From NCBI RefSeq assembly GCF_021107415.1, contig NZ_JAIOSW010000109.1, positions 1 through 21,481 on the forward strand: a DNA stretch of 21,481 nt, in the 5' to 3' direction. Of this stretch, positions 8,568 to 16,461 are shown in pieces. Below the pieces are notes generated by a model. The model saw only the letters and a list, made by a program, of their open reading frames with translations. It was not told the DNA's origin and did no database searches. The translations under genes were made by a program, and so were the position numbers. Position 1 is the first letter of the stretch. Every line of letters begins with the position of its first letter. The DNA is from Desulfobacula sp. GTDB taxonomy: Bacteria > Desulfobacterota > Desulfobacteria > Desulfobacterales > Desulfobacteraceae.

Positions 8568-9836
8568 TCAAGGGGTGTTTTTAAATTCATTGTCAAAATT
8601 CGTTAAATATCCAAAAATCAGGGTAATGATAATAATACAAAAAGAGATCGAAAACATGATTTTGTAAGATGCACTTCCCAAATAGGAAAATTGGTCCAGC
8701 ATTTTTCCGAAAAAAACAGGAAATCCTGATCCGAAGATAATGGTTAACAAAGGTGCTACTGCAAAATATCCGGTGGTATCTTCTCTTTTACAAAATTTTT
8801 TTATACAGGGAGAATAGATGATTCCCCTTGTCCCCCGGCAAAATCCCATCAAGAAGCTGGCAAATAAAAATCCTATAAACGTAGGAAAATAGATCAGTAC
8901 GGCCAGTGTAACAAGGGAGAGTAATTTTGTGGATAAAAATTTATTTTTCAAACTCATATAATCTAAGGTACCAAGAAGCAGATTTGAAAGAATCGAACCC
9001 GAGTATATAAAGCAGACAAAAAGACCTGCAGCAGTATAGTTTTCGATACCAAAATACTGGGTCGCGTAATTGGCGTAAAAAGAAATAACAGTCAGCACTA
9101 CATAGTTGTCCAGGTCGCCGAGCAGGTATTTTAAAAGATTTTTATTTTGAACCATTTCAACAATGGTATCTTTTGTGTGGCGAAAAAAAGAATCTTTCAA
9201 AAATGGCTGAATCTCTTTTGACGGCAATTCTTTGGTGAAAATAAAACATAGAGATCCGATCAGAAAACAACAGCCTGCGCATAGAAAAATCCAGGCAGCA
9301 GAAGTAAGGGAGAATGAAAAGGCCTCTACTATCTTAATAATGAAAATACTGGCAATCACCTTTGCAATGTTCTGGGCAAGATACATAATGCTTAAGCCCT
9401 GAACGCTTTTTTTTACTGAAAATATTTTAACAAGAAAATGAAGCCAGACAGGGAATGTTAACCCAATGCACAAGGAAAATAATACATATGAGATAAAGAA
9501 TGCCGGTAAAATCAGTGTTTCATCTTTTACAAAAAATAAAAAAACACCAAAAAACAGGGTTGAACAAGACGATACAACATGAAGGTAGAGAACGATCTTT
9601 TTTTTAATTTCATGATTCCGGGTCAGGTAGCTTGATAACAAAGGGAATATTGAAATTCCAAGAATAAGAATCGAGGGAACCAGACCGATCAAAAAATCGG
9701 ATGCACCATTATTTTTGAGAAAAATTTGAAGAAATGTGGACTCCAGGATTACGGGGAATCCAAGTCCCCAGAAAAATTCTACGATAGCCACGCTGGCGGC
9801 ATTTCTTTTAAAATATTTGTCTTTAAGTGAATCCAT
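8568..9836 (-). CDS. MFS-type transporter, 12 TM
   Basis: This 422-aa protein consists almost wholly of hydrophobic segments separated by short charged loops, giving about 12 predicted membrane helices. A longer basic cytoplasmic loop lies near residues 205-235, as in the central loop of the major facilitator superfamily. The N-terminal part EFFWGLGFPVILESTFLQIF and the A-motif-like SSYLTRNHEIKKK support an MFS carrier. The substrate is not evident. ATG 9836 is preferred; an in-frame TTG at 9842 would add two residues, and neither has a clear SD. It stands 94 nt (AT-rich) after the FAD oxidoreductase and 60 nt before the RND adaptor, suggesting it moves the same or a related compound across the inner membrane. 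Confidence 0.75.
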   Translation of the reverse strand: MDSLKDKYFKRNAASVAIVEFFWGLGFPVILESTFLQIFLKNNGASDFLIGLVPSILILGISIFPLLSSYLTRNHEIKKKIVLYLHVVSSCSTLFFGVFLFFVKDETLILPAFFISYVLFSLCIGLTFPVWLHFLVKIFSVKKSVQGLSIMYLAQNIAKVIASIFIIKIVEAFSFSLTSAAWIFLCAGCCFLIGSLCFIFTKELPSKEIQPFLKDSFFRHTKDTIVEMVQNKNLLKYLLGDLDNYVVLTVISFYANYATQYFGIENYTAAGLFVCFIYSGSILSNLLLGTLDYMSLKNKFLSTKLLSLVTLAVLIYFPTFIGFLFASFLMGFCRGTRGIIYSPCIKKFCKREDTTGYFAVAPLLTIIFGSGFPVFFGKMLDQFSYLGSASYKIMFSISFCIIIITLIFGYLTNFDNEFKNTP

Positions 9837-9930
9837 AAACAAAGCGTATTAACATAAAAATCTTAAATAAAAATTCGATGCTACAATAAAATAATCATAA
9901 ACAAAAGTATAGAATTGTAAAAAAATGTTA

Positions 9931-11514
9931 TTACAAAACAGTTTTCAGGTCTTTCAAAACAAGTTTTGCTGTTTCGCGTCCTGCCATCATGACCGGTGTA
10001 TACCCGCCGCCATGGGACCAGGCACTGGCAAGATAGAGTCCTCTTATGGGTGTTTTCGCCTTTAAGTGGGCCATGTCCCGGTCAAACCCGTAAATAGCGC
10101 CTTCAGGATTTTTTGTGTAAAACATATTGGTTAAGGGGGTTCCGATTTCCATGACCTCTATATAATCGGACAGACCCGGGATCAGTCTTTGTTCAACCCT
10201 TTGAATAAAACTTTGAGCAATTCTTTCTTTCTCCCTGTTATAGGCATGTTTTTGATTATTGAAATAATCTTTTTCAAATTTTTTCCAGGGTGTAAAATCA
10301 GACAGGCACATAATGGAAAGAGTTGATTTCCCCGGAGCTGAATAATCCTTAAACAGGTTGTCATATATGGTTATCCCAATGTTAGAGTCTGCCAGATCTT
10401 TTTTTGAAAAGAGCTGATCTTCGTTCATACTTGTGTTTAAAGCAAAATCAATCTCATAATCTTTAATATGATTGAGTCTTTTATTCAGGCCAAGCCAGAC
10501 CACAAAGCTTGAAAGAGAGGTATTTCGCTTTTGAATTTGTCGGGTAAAGTCTGGGGGAACATATTTTTTGGGCACCATTTTGTTAAACAATGCAGGAACA
10601 CTGCAATTGGCAATGACAGCCTTGGCAGGATATTTTTTTCCGGTGCTGTCCATTACACCCTCAATACTGTTTTGATCATTGAACAGAATCTGTGAAACCT
10701 CGGTGTTATAATGGATTTTTCCATTATTTTTCTCAACGCAGTCTGCAAGAGTATCGCTCAAATCCTGGGACCTTGTTTTATAATACTGCCCGCCATGAAC
10801 AAGATATTCCCCTGTGGCAATGGCATAAAACAGGGCATTGATTTTGGATGGAGAAAGTCCGTAATATCCGGAAAAGATCGCCATACAATATTTCACTTTA
10901 AGATCTTTGACGTGTAAAGACATCCATTGTTCAAGGGAAATCTTTTCAAGTTTTCCCATCATGGATGTTGTAAACCGTTTACCGTCCCAAAGTTCTGAGA
11001 TAACCTGTTCCATTTCAGTATAAAAATTATATATACCCTGTTTTTCATGGGGGAACGCTTTGGACAGCGCCTTTTTAACACCTTCGGGATTTTTTGCCGG
11101 CAGGGTCACATCAAAATCAGGGGTTACAATCCGTTTTAGTTCAGGTGTATAGGCAACTTTCAGCTTATCCCAGATACCAAGATCTGACAGTATCATTTGG
11201 GGCATGGCGTGTTCGGCAACCGTTGCATGCAAAGACACATCAAAGGTAAAGTCTTCCCGGTCAAATGAGGTGGCATACCCACCCGGGATGGAATGCTGTT
11301 CCATCAAGGTGACATCAAACCCATGCCTGGACAGATAGGCAGCTGAGACAAGCCCGCCTAGTCCCGCACCAATTACAATAATTGAAAAATTTTTTTTGTT
11401 GGGAATACTTGATGCAAGCGCACCAAATCCTGTCCAGTCTATGGCAGCGGCACTGGATGCCATCAGCAGGGTCTTTAAAAAATTTCGCCTGTTTAATTTA
11501 TCAGAAGATTCCAT
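9931..11514 (-). CDS. Tat-exported FAD oxidoreductase, phytoene desaturase / carotenoid isomerase fold
   Basis: This 527-aa protein starts with a twin-arginine signal: Arg9-Arg10 in NRRNFLK, then an Ala-rich hydrophobic stretch (15-36). The mature protein is thus folded with cofactor and exported to the periplasm. The FAD-binding Rossmann motif VIGAGLGGLVSAAYLSRHG (47-65) and the ribose-binding Glu in DVTLMEQ follow, then PGGYATSF, typical of CrtI/CrtISO/RetSat-like enzymes. The C-terminal FAD motif GLYLASAWSHGGGYTPVMMA closes the fold. Family members desaturate, saturate or isomerise polyenes such as carotenoids and retinol; an actual carotenoid substrate is not shown. AAGGAA lies 6-7 nt before ATG 11514. 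The gene is 23 nt after the DUF2141 gene and upstream of transporters. The Tat signal is unusual, since many CrtI-like enzymes are cytoplasmic or membrane-bound. Confidence 0.82.
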   Translation of the reverse strand: MESSDKLNRRNFLKTLLMASSAAAIDWTGFGALASSIPNKKNFSIIVIGAGLGGLVSAAYLSRHGFDVTLMEQHSIPGGYATSFDREDFTFDVSLHATVAEHAMPQMILSDLGIWDKLKVAYTPELKRIVTPDFDVTLPAKNPEGVKKALSKAFPHEKQGIYNFYTEMEQVISELWDGKRFTTSMMGKLEKISLEQWMSLHVKDLKVKYCMAIFSGYYGLSPSKINALFYAIATGEYLVHGGQYYKTRSQDLSDTLADCVEKNNGKIHYNTEVSQILFNDQNSIEGVMDSTGKKYPAKAVIANCSVPALFNKMVPKKYVPPDFTRQIQKRNTSLSSFVVWLGLNKRLNHIKDYEIDFALNTSMNEDQLFSKKDLADSNIGITIYDNLFKDYSAPGKSTLSIMCLSDFTPWKKFEKDYFNNQKHAYNREKERIAQSFIQRVEQRLIPGLSDYIEVMEIGTPLTNMFYTKNPEGAIYGFDRDMAHLKAKTPIRGLYLASAWSHGGGYTPVMMAGRETAKLVLKDLKTVL

Positions 11515-11537
11515 GAGATATTCCTTTTTTATATTAT

Positions 11538-11978
11538 TTATTGCAGGGTAATGGTGATTTCCTTTTTAGGGGAATTCAGATTAAATAGAGCCTCTTCATA
11601 TTCAGGTGGGCCGAATGTCCCCCTGGCATTGTTTGAAAAACCATACCGCTCTACTGGAATACCGAAAATTCTGGTATCCAGCTCATGGTTGCCATTCTCA
11701 TCATGGTAAACTTTAATGGCATATTCACCATAGGGAAGTGTGATGTTTTTAATGACCCGATTATTAATAATATTAAAATTATACCCTTTAAACGGGGTCT
11801 CTTTATTATAATTCTTTTTTGAATTTACAAGTACCACCTTTGCAATACCGTTTGAATTTTCAAATCCTGTGATATGGATAACCAGATTTGAGGTGTTGGT
11901 TTTGGCCTGACCTGCAAATGCAGTCGTGGCTGCCGGGATCATGAAAAATAGTAAAATAAAAATAGTTAAGTGTTTCAT
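11538..11978 (-). CDS. Secreted DUF2141-domain protein
   Basis: From ATG 11978 the protein has 146 aa, beginning with a Sec signal peptide (about residues 1-23, ending AFA). AAGGAGG, 7 nt upstream, fixes this start; the longer in-frame version has none. The body matches DUF2141: LPYGEYAIKVYHDENGNHEL, followed by the Pro/Gly-rich FGIPVERYGFSNNARGTFGP and the end EYEEALFNL. The fold is a small beta-sandwich; its biochemical function is unknown. In other bacteria such proteins are often encoded near carotenoid- or lipid-type genes, and here the FAD oxidoreductase starts 23 nt after its stop. It is the first gene of the five-gene leftward set, facing the two-component system. Confidence 0.82.
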   Translation of the reverse strand: MKHLTIFILLFFMIPAATTAFAGQAKTNTSNLVIHITGFENSNGIAKVVLVNSKKNYNKETPFKGYNFNIINNRVIKNITLPYGEYAIKVYHDENGNHELDTRIFGIPVERYGFSNNARGTFGPPEYEEALFNLNSPKKEITITLQ

Positions 11979-12027
11979 TGCTATACCTCCTTTTTGGTTT
12001 AAAAAAAATAAAATCAATTATAATTTG

Positions 12028-12059
12028 TTTCATCATAGCAGGGTCTTTTTATGATGCAA
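12028..12059. promoter_or_regulatory. Inverted repeat in the divergent control region (candidate operator)
   Basis: TTTCATCATA (12028-12037) and TATGATGCAA (12050-12059) are reverse complements at 9 of 10 positions. The spacer is 12 nt, so the arm centres are about two helical turns apart. It lies about 50 nt before the DUF2141 start and 127 nt before the kinase start, a good place to control the leftward operon. LytTR proteins usually bind direct rather than inverted repeats, so the binding protein is uncertain. Confidence 0.4.
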
Positions 12060-12120
12060 TTTCATTGAGACAGGTGGTAAAAAATTGCGATGAATAGACA
12101 AATAGAGGAGATGAATGGTG

Positions 12121-12159
12121 TTGCAAAAGCCTATCGCTATTTAGTAGTATCTTAATACT
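12121..12159 (+). promoter_or_regulatory. Possible promoter of the two-component genes
   Basis: TTGCAA (12121-12126) and TAGTAT (12145-12150) are 18 nt apart, and each matches 4 of 6 consensus bases. A small inverted repeat AGTAT-CTTA-ATACT (12146-12159) overlaps the -10. The start codon is 36 nt further on. The match is weak. Confidence 0.25.
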
Positions 12160-12185
12160 TAAACAACTATTAAAAAGGTAAAAGG

Positions 12186-13223
12186 ATGCAGACTCTCAAT
12201 TCAAAAGAAATGGTCAGGTCTCTGATCATTACAGCCATATTTAATGCCCTTATCGCGTTAGTGTTAACTTACATGGTTATGGATGGGAATGACTTTTTTG
12301 ATGTGTTTATCATCACACAGTTTACCGGCTTGTCCATATGTTTTTTTGTAAATATTGCAGCTCATTTTGCCGGACAAAAAGGAAATAAATGGAGTGCAGC
12401 AAGTATTCTTTCGGGTCTGATAGCAGGTATTTTTACCAGTTCTTTGTTGAGCTGTGGTTTTTTATTTTTTTTTCATGGTAATGATTTTAATTATTTTTTT
12501 AAACATGTATTCTCATCTGTTTTTGTTTTTGGTATTGTTTTTGGCGTCCCCATCAGCTATTTTTTTTCTTCCAGACAAAAAATTATAGAATCAGAAAAAC
12601 AAATTCAGAAAGAGAAAATCAAACGATTGACCATGGAAAAAGAAGCTGCCATGAGCACCTTGAGGCTTTTACAGGCCCAGATTGAACCCCATTTTTTGTT
12701 TAATACACTTTCAAACGTAATTTCTCTTTTTGACATTGATATTGAAAAAGCCAAACACATGCTCATCAACATCAATGAATATCTCAGGATTTCCCTGCAA
12801 AGAACCCGGCAGGAAATGATCACGCTTTCCCAGGAACTGGACCTGGTTCGTCAATATCTTGAAATATTTAAAATAAGAATGGGAAACAGGCTATCCTATG
12901 AAATCAATGATCATACCGATAATCCGGAACTTGCTTTCCCGCCATTAATTATTCAGCCCCTTGTTGAAAACAGCATTAAATATGGGATTGAACCTAAAGT
13001 TTCCGGCGGAACAATTACAATAGACTGTTGGATTCAAGAAAATATTCTTGAAATCATGATTACAGATACAGGCAAAGGGCTTGATGAAGATGCAAGTAAG
13101 GCAGGCATTGGGATCAACAATGTGAGCCATAGGCTTGAAAATATCTATGGAAGCGCAGCAAGCTTAATATTGAAACAAAATCATCCAACAGGGATAAAAG
13201 CCATGATTCGGATGCCGTTATGA
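12186..13223 (+). CDS. LytS/YehU-type sensor histidine kinase
   Basis: This 345-aa membrane kinase has four hydrophobic segments in the first ~128 residues (about 13-32, 38-60, 72-97, 107-127). A helical linker (130-165) follows, then the His_kinase domain: QAQIEPHFLFNTLSNV with phospho-acceptor His169. The ATP-binding part has the N-box QPLVENSIKYG (Asn262) and glycine boxes DTGKG (294-298) and GIGINN. There is no large periplasmic domain, so the signal is probably sensed in or near the membrane. AAAAAGG about 7 nt upstream supports ATG 12186. The stop overlaps the regulator start (ATGA), so the two are co-translated. Divergent placement next to the transporter/oxidoreductase genes suggests it controls them. 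Confidence 0.88.
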   Translation: MQTLNSKEMVRSLIITAIFNALIALVLTYMVMDGNDFFDVFIITQFTGLSICFFVNIAAHFAGQKGNKWSAASILSGLIAGIFTSSLLSCGFLFFFHGNDFNYFFKHVFSSVFVFGIVFGVPISYFFSSRQKIIESEKQIQKEKIKRLTMEKEAAMSTLRLLQAQIEPHFLFNTLSNVISLFDIDIEKAKHMLININEYLRISLQRTRQEMITLSQELDLVRQYLEIFKIRMGNRLSYEINDHTDNPELAFPPLIIQPLVENSIKYGIEPKVSGGTITIDCWIQENILEIMITDTGKGLDEDASKAGIGINNVSHRLENIYGSAASLILKQNHPTGIKAMIRMPL

Positions 13224-13984
13224 AACCCGTCACAGCTATTATTGCAGATGATGAAGAAAATTTAAGAATTGGAATATCTGTTTTACTGGAACAGTTGTGG
13301 CCTGAACTGAAAATTCTGGGACATGCTCAAAACGGGATTGAAGCAGTGTCGCTGATCGAGATAGAAAAACCGGATATTGCATTTCTTGATATTAAAATGC
13401 CGGGCATGTCAGGTGTTGCAGTGGCAAAAAAAGTGTCCCATACCTGTAAAGTCGTCTTTATTACGGCTTATGATCAATTTGCAGTCCAGGCTTTTGAAAG
13501 TGAAGCCGTGGATTATATCCTTAAACCGGTGACCCAAAAACGCCTGGAAACAACCATTTCCCGGTTAAAAAAACAATTGGACGAGCAGGACAGTCTCCCG
13601 GATTTTGATTTGAAAATGGAAAAAGTCCTCCAGGTGCTGGAAAATAGGGATGCACTTGAATATTTAAGGTTGATAAAAGTAAAGACAGGATCGGAACTCA
13701 GGTTTGTTCCGGTTTCCCAGGTGCTTTATTTTAAAGCTGAAGATAAATACACCATTGTCCAGACACCCTTCAATGAATTTTTAATCAAAACCCCTATTAA
13801 AAATCTTGAAAATGAACTTGATCCCAAACACTTCTGGCGGGTTCATCGAAGTGCTATTGTCAATATTGAAAGAATACAAATCATCAAACGTTCTTTTACC
13901 TATCAAATGATCATTGGCTTTGATCAGACGGATCACACCATTGCCGTCAGCAGATCCTATGAACATCTTTTCAAACAGATGTAG
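13220..13984 (+). CDS. LytTR-family response regulator (LytR/AlgR type)
   Basis: This 254-aa regulator has a receiver domain (about 5-118) with acidic Asp10/Asp11, phospho-acceptor Asp57 in FLDIKMPG, Thr82 and Lys102 in YILKPV. The LytTR DNA-binding domain covers about 148-254 and shows the typical VLYFKAEDKYTIVQT and FWRVHRSAIVNIERI. Family members bind paired ~9-bp direct repeats upstream of their targets. Its partner is the kinase encoded just upstream, with a 4-nt overlap. No clear terminator separates it from the toxin-antitoxin promoter 49 nt downstream. Likely targets are the leftward envelope genes, but this is inferred from position only. Confidence 0.92.
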   Translation: MKPVTAIIADDEENLRIGISVLLEQLWPELKILGHAQNGIEAVSLIEIEKPDIAFLDIKMPGMSGVAVAKKVSHTCKVVFITAYDQFAVQAFESEAVDYILKPVTQKRLETTISRLKKQLDEQDSLPDFDLKMEKVLQVLENRDALEYLRLIKVKTGSELRFVPVSQVLYFKAEDKYTIVQTPFNEFLIKTPIKNLENELDPKHFWRVHRSAIVNIERIQIIKRSFTYQMIIGFDQTDHTIAVSRSYEHLFKQM

Positions 13985-14033
13985 ATAATTATAAAAAAAC
14001 AGTTGGACAGCAGGATCAACCTCAGATTGAATA

Positions 14034-14085
14034 TTGACAGCGTCCTTAACCGGTGCTATTATTAGATCTATAAACGGCCTAATAA
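14034..14085 (+). promoter_or_regulatory. Promoter with overlapping inverted repeat, toxin-antitoxin operon
   Basis: TTGACA (14034-14039) and TATTAT (14057-14062) are 17 nt apart, a near-consensus sigma-70 promoter. A 7-bp inverted repeat TTATTAG (14059-14065) / CTAATAA (14079-14085) overlaps the -10 and start site, with arm centres 20 bp apart. This is where antitoxin or antitoxin-toxin complexes usually repress their own operon. The promoter supports the start at 14106 rather than the open frame's first codon at 14034, which is the -35 itself. Confidence 0.65.
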
Positions 14086-14105
14086 AAAGCTATGGAAGGT
14101 GTGAT

Positions 14106-14375
14106 ATGAAAACAAAATTTTCCGAAGATATTGTTCCTATCAGCGACCTTAAGGTGAACCCGGGAAGGATAATCAAACAGGTCCAAGAGGCACATCGACC
14201 GGTCCTTTTAACAAACAGGGGGCGGGGAGTCGCAGTGGTGCAGGCACTTCATGACTATGAATCAGATGTTGAAAAACGCACCTTTATGAAAGCTGTTCTC
14301 AAGGGGATAGTCGACTTGGAAGAAGGGCGAGAGTTGAGCCTTGCTGATGTTAAGAAACATCTGAGAATCAAATAA
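14106..14375 (+). CDS. Antitoxin, Phd/YefM family
   Basis: This 89-aa protein starts at ATG 14106, with GGAAGG 6 nt upstream. The open frame reaches back to 14034, but that would begin inside the promoter. The N-terminal half fits the Phd/YefM fold: IVPISDLKVNPGRIIKQVQE, then RPVLLTNRGRGVAVVQALHDY, which is the DNA-binding and dimer region. The C-terminal part (about 55-89) is charged and helical, as expected for the arm that wraps the toxin. Its stop is 1 nt before the toxin start. Such antitoxins neutralise the partner by direct binding and repress the operon. Confidence 0.88.
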   Translation: MKTKFSEDIVPISDLKVNPGRIIKQVQEAHRPVLLTNRGRGVAVVQALHDYESDVEKRTFMKAVLKGIVDLEEGRELSLADVKKHLRIK

Positions 14376-14376
14376 C

Positions 14377-14676
14377 GTGGCAGTTCAAAACAAAATTTCT
14401 TTTGCTGTTTCCGCATTTCGTGATTTGGAAGATGTTTTCGAATATTATAAAGAGCAGAAGATTCCCCATGTGGGTGAAAGGCTTGTCGCACAAGTCATAA
14501 AAGATATAGAATTACTGGGTGAGCAGCCTGACATGGGACGTTTGGTACCGGAGTTTGAGTTGGACAATCTAAGAGAATTAATTCGGCCTCCTTTTAGAAT
14601 TGTTTACCGCCGGGACCGGAACAAAATTCGAATTGTACGAGTTTGGAGGAGTGAAAGATTATTAGTATTGCCCTGA
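14377..14676 (+). CDS. Toxin, ParE/RelE family
   Basis: This 99-aa protein starts at GTG 14377, 1 nt after the antitoxin stop, so it is read by translational coupling. The family pattern is clear: the early helix AFRDLEDVFEYYKEQ, the middle GEQPDMGRLVPEF, and the conserved end LRELIRPPFRIVYRRDRNKI followed by VWRSERLL. RelE members cut mRNA on the ribosome and ParE members inhibit gyrase. The sequence does not decide which, although the GxxVPEF...LRELI...FRIVYR pattern is often annotated as ParE. The full length suggests an intact toxin. No strong terminator follows. Confidence 0.87.
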   Translation: MAVQNKISFAVSAFRDLEDVFEYYKEQKIPHVGERLVAQVIKDIELLGEQPDMGRLVPEFELDNLRELIRPPFRIVYRRDRNKIRIVRVWRSERLLVLP

Positions 14677-14774
14677 CAGTTTTTTTAACTTTTACTCTGT
14701 CTGTCAATCCTGTTGAACCAAGCCGATCTCGAATTTAATAAATGTGATGATAAGTATTCTTCTGCTGCCGGATG

Positions 14775-16346
14775 CTACCAGTCGATGGGGAAATAATCCT
14801 TTAAAAATTTGCCGCACCAGTGTTTTCCTGTCAGGATGCCATGGAAAAACGGATCACAGACCCTTGCGGCCCCATCCACAATATCCAGGGGTGGCTGGAA
14901 ATCATGGCGGTCCTGTTTAAGCCTGGCCAGGATGGCAGGGTCCTCATCCGTGACCCATCCGGTGTCCACGGCATTCATGAAAATTCCGTATTTGGCCAGA
15001 TCACTGGCCGCGGTATGGGTGAGCATGTTCAAGGAGGCTTTGGCCATATTGGTATGGGGATGGCGGCTGCCTTTTTTAAATCGCAAAAACTTGCCTTCCA
15101 TGGCTGAGACATTGACAATATGTTTTTGCCCGGTGTAATCTTGTTTCATCAAATCTGCCAACCGATTGCACAAGACAAAGGGGGCCACGGAATTGACCAG
15201 CTGGATCTCCAGCATTTCCGAGGTCTGGATCTCCCCCAGTCGCAGACGCCAGGAATTGGTTTTTCGAAGGTCCACCTGCTGGAGGTCGGCATCCAGTTTT
15301 TCTGCGGGAAAGACCTCGGGTACATCCAGGGAATGGTCATAGGAATAGGGAATCTGGGACAGCTGGGCAGACATGCGCAATCCCACGCCCGGAGCTGTGC
15401 CGTTCCAGGTCACGGGCAAGGCTTTTTCTTTGCCCACATTTTCTGCCTGCCCGTATTCCAGCTGGGAAATGCAGGTCTGGTACTGCCCCAAAAGGGACTG
15501 GGCATCCATGGACAACTCTGCCACAGGTTGTGTTTCATTTTCCATAAGATGGGCATAAAATCCGGGCGGGCGCCGGACAGTCTGGGCAGCATTGTTGATG
15601 AGAATATCCAGGCGCTGGTATGTCTCTTTTATATAATCAGTAAAAAGCTCTACGCTGGGAGTGTGGCGAAGGTCCAGCCCATAGATCTGCAGCCTGTGCC
15701 CCCAGTCGACAAAATCAGGTTCCCTGGAAAACCGCAGGGCCGAATCCTTGGGAAAGCGGGTGGTGGCAATCACCCTTGCGCCGGCCTTAAGCATCATCAC
15801 GGTGGCCTGGTATCCGATTTTAAGCCGTGAGCCTGTGATTAATGCCACCTGCCCTTTTAGGGGTGCGGTCTGGAAGCGTTTTTGATAATTGAATTTTGCG
15901 CATTCCGGGCACATGGTATCGTAAAAGTGATGGAGCTGCCTGAATTCGGCTTTACACACATAACAGTTACGCGGTGTTTCCAGCCTCTGTGCGTTGTCTT
16001 TTTTGTGGGTTTTCCCGCCGTCAAATGAGATTTGTTGGGGTGCAGTAAAGACATTGATTTCCCTGGCCTTACGGATACCTGTGGCTGCCCGCAGTCGGCG
16101 TTCTTTTTTTACAATGGCCATGCGTTTTTGCAGCTTTTTGTCCTTTTTGCGTTTTTTTATCTCTTCCCGATCCGGTCGGGATATTTTTCCGGCAGCAGTA
16201 ATTAGAGCGATTCGTTCGGATTCTGGCAGGTGTGCCAGAAGTTCTGACTGGTCTGCAATTTTTTCCAACAAGGGAATACTCCTGCGTATGGCTGCCAGGG
16301 TTTCCTGTTTGTCGTCAATTTTGGTATCAGTGCTGATGGTACTCAC
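14775..16346 (-). CDS. Short-chain dehydrogenase-like protein with N-terminal zinc-ribbon motif
   Basis: This 523-aa protein is about twice the usual SDR length. Residues 55-90 form a very basic helix. A CxxC...CxxC motif (Cys128, Cys131, Cys146, Cys149) with His139/140 looks like a zinc ribbon. The Rossmann part begins at about 163 with [20 protein letters not shown] (TGxxxxIG), then INNAAQTV (usually NNAG), a long insert (about 265-375) and NVSAMEG with Ser414. The Y-x-x-x-K site reads HTNMAK: Lys436 is present but the Tyr position is Thr432. Activity is therefore doubtful or differs from the classical case; the cofactor is probably NAD(P). The start is GTG 16346 with AAGGA about 11 nt upstream; a nearby ATG runs into a stop. 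The gene is visibly GC-richer than its neighbours, hinting at transfer. Confidence 0.78.
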   Translation of the reverse strand: MSTISTDTKIDDKQETLAAIRRSIPLLEKIADQSELLAHLPESERIALITAAGKISRPDREEIKKRKKDKKLQKRMAIVKKERRLRAATGIRKAREINVFTAPQQISFDGGKTHKKDNAQRLETPRNCYVCKAEFRQLHHFYDTMCPECAKFNYQKRFQTAPLKGQVALITGSRLKIGYQATVMMLKAGARVIATTRFPKDSALRFSREPDFVDWGHRLQIYGLDLRHTPSVELFTDYIKETYQRLDILINNAAQTVRRPPGFYAHLMENETQPVAELSMDAQSLLGQYQTCISQLEYGQAENVGKEKALPVTWNGTAPGVGLRMSAQLSQIPYSYDHSLDVPEVFPAEKLDADLQQVDLRKTNSWRLRLGEIQTSEMLEIQLVNSVAPFVLCNRLADLMKQDYTGQKHIVNVSAMEGKFLRFKKGSRHPHTNMAKASLNMLTHTAASDLAKYGIFMNAVDTGWVTDEDPAILARLKQDRHDFQPPLDIVDGAARVCDPFFHGILTGKHWCGKFLKDYFPIDW

Positions 16347-16380
16347 TTTTTTTTCATCCTTGTTTTAAAAGAATGAAATT

Positions 16381-16407
16381 ATTATAGATTTTTAATGATT
16401 TTGTCAA
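16381..16407 (-). promoter_or_regulatory. Promoter of the SDR-like gene
   Basis: On the minus strand TTGACA (16407-16402) and TATAAT (16386-16381) are both perfect consensus hexamers, but the spacer is only 15 nt. The promoter ends 35 nt before the GTG start. The short spacing lowers confidence in strength. Confidence 0.5.
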
Positions 16408-16461
16408 TCAAACTTGTAAATGGCACAGGATGATCGCAATTATATTAAAAAATAACCCCTA

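Noticed and set aside
14676..14774. Possible terminator TGACAG...CTGTCA after the toxin gene
   Set aside because: The stem is only 6 bp with a loop of about 26 nt and no T-run after it.
15120..15830. 236-aa rightward open frame inside the SDR-like gene
   Set aside because: It is antisense to a clear SDR-fold protein in GC-richer DNA where shadow frames stay open. The translation has no family features and no SD.
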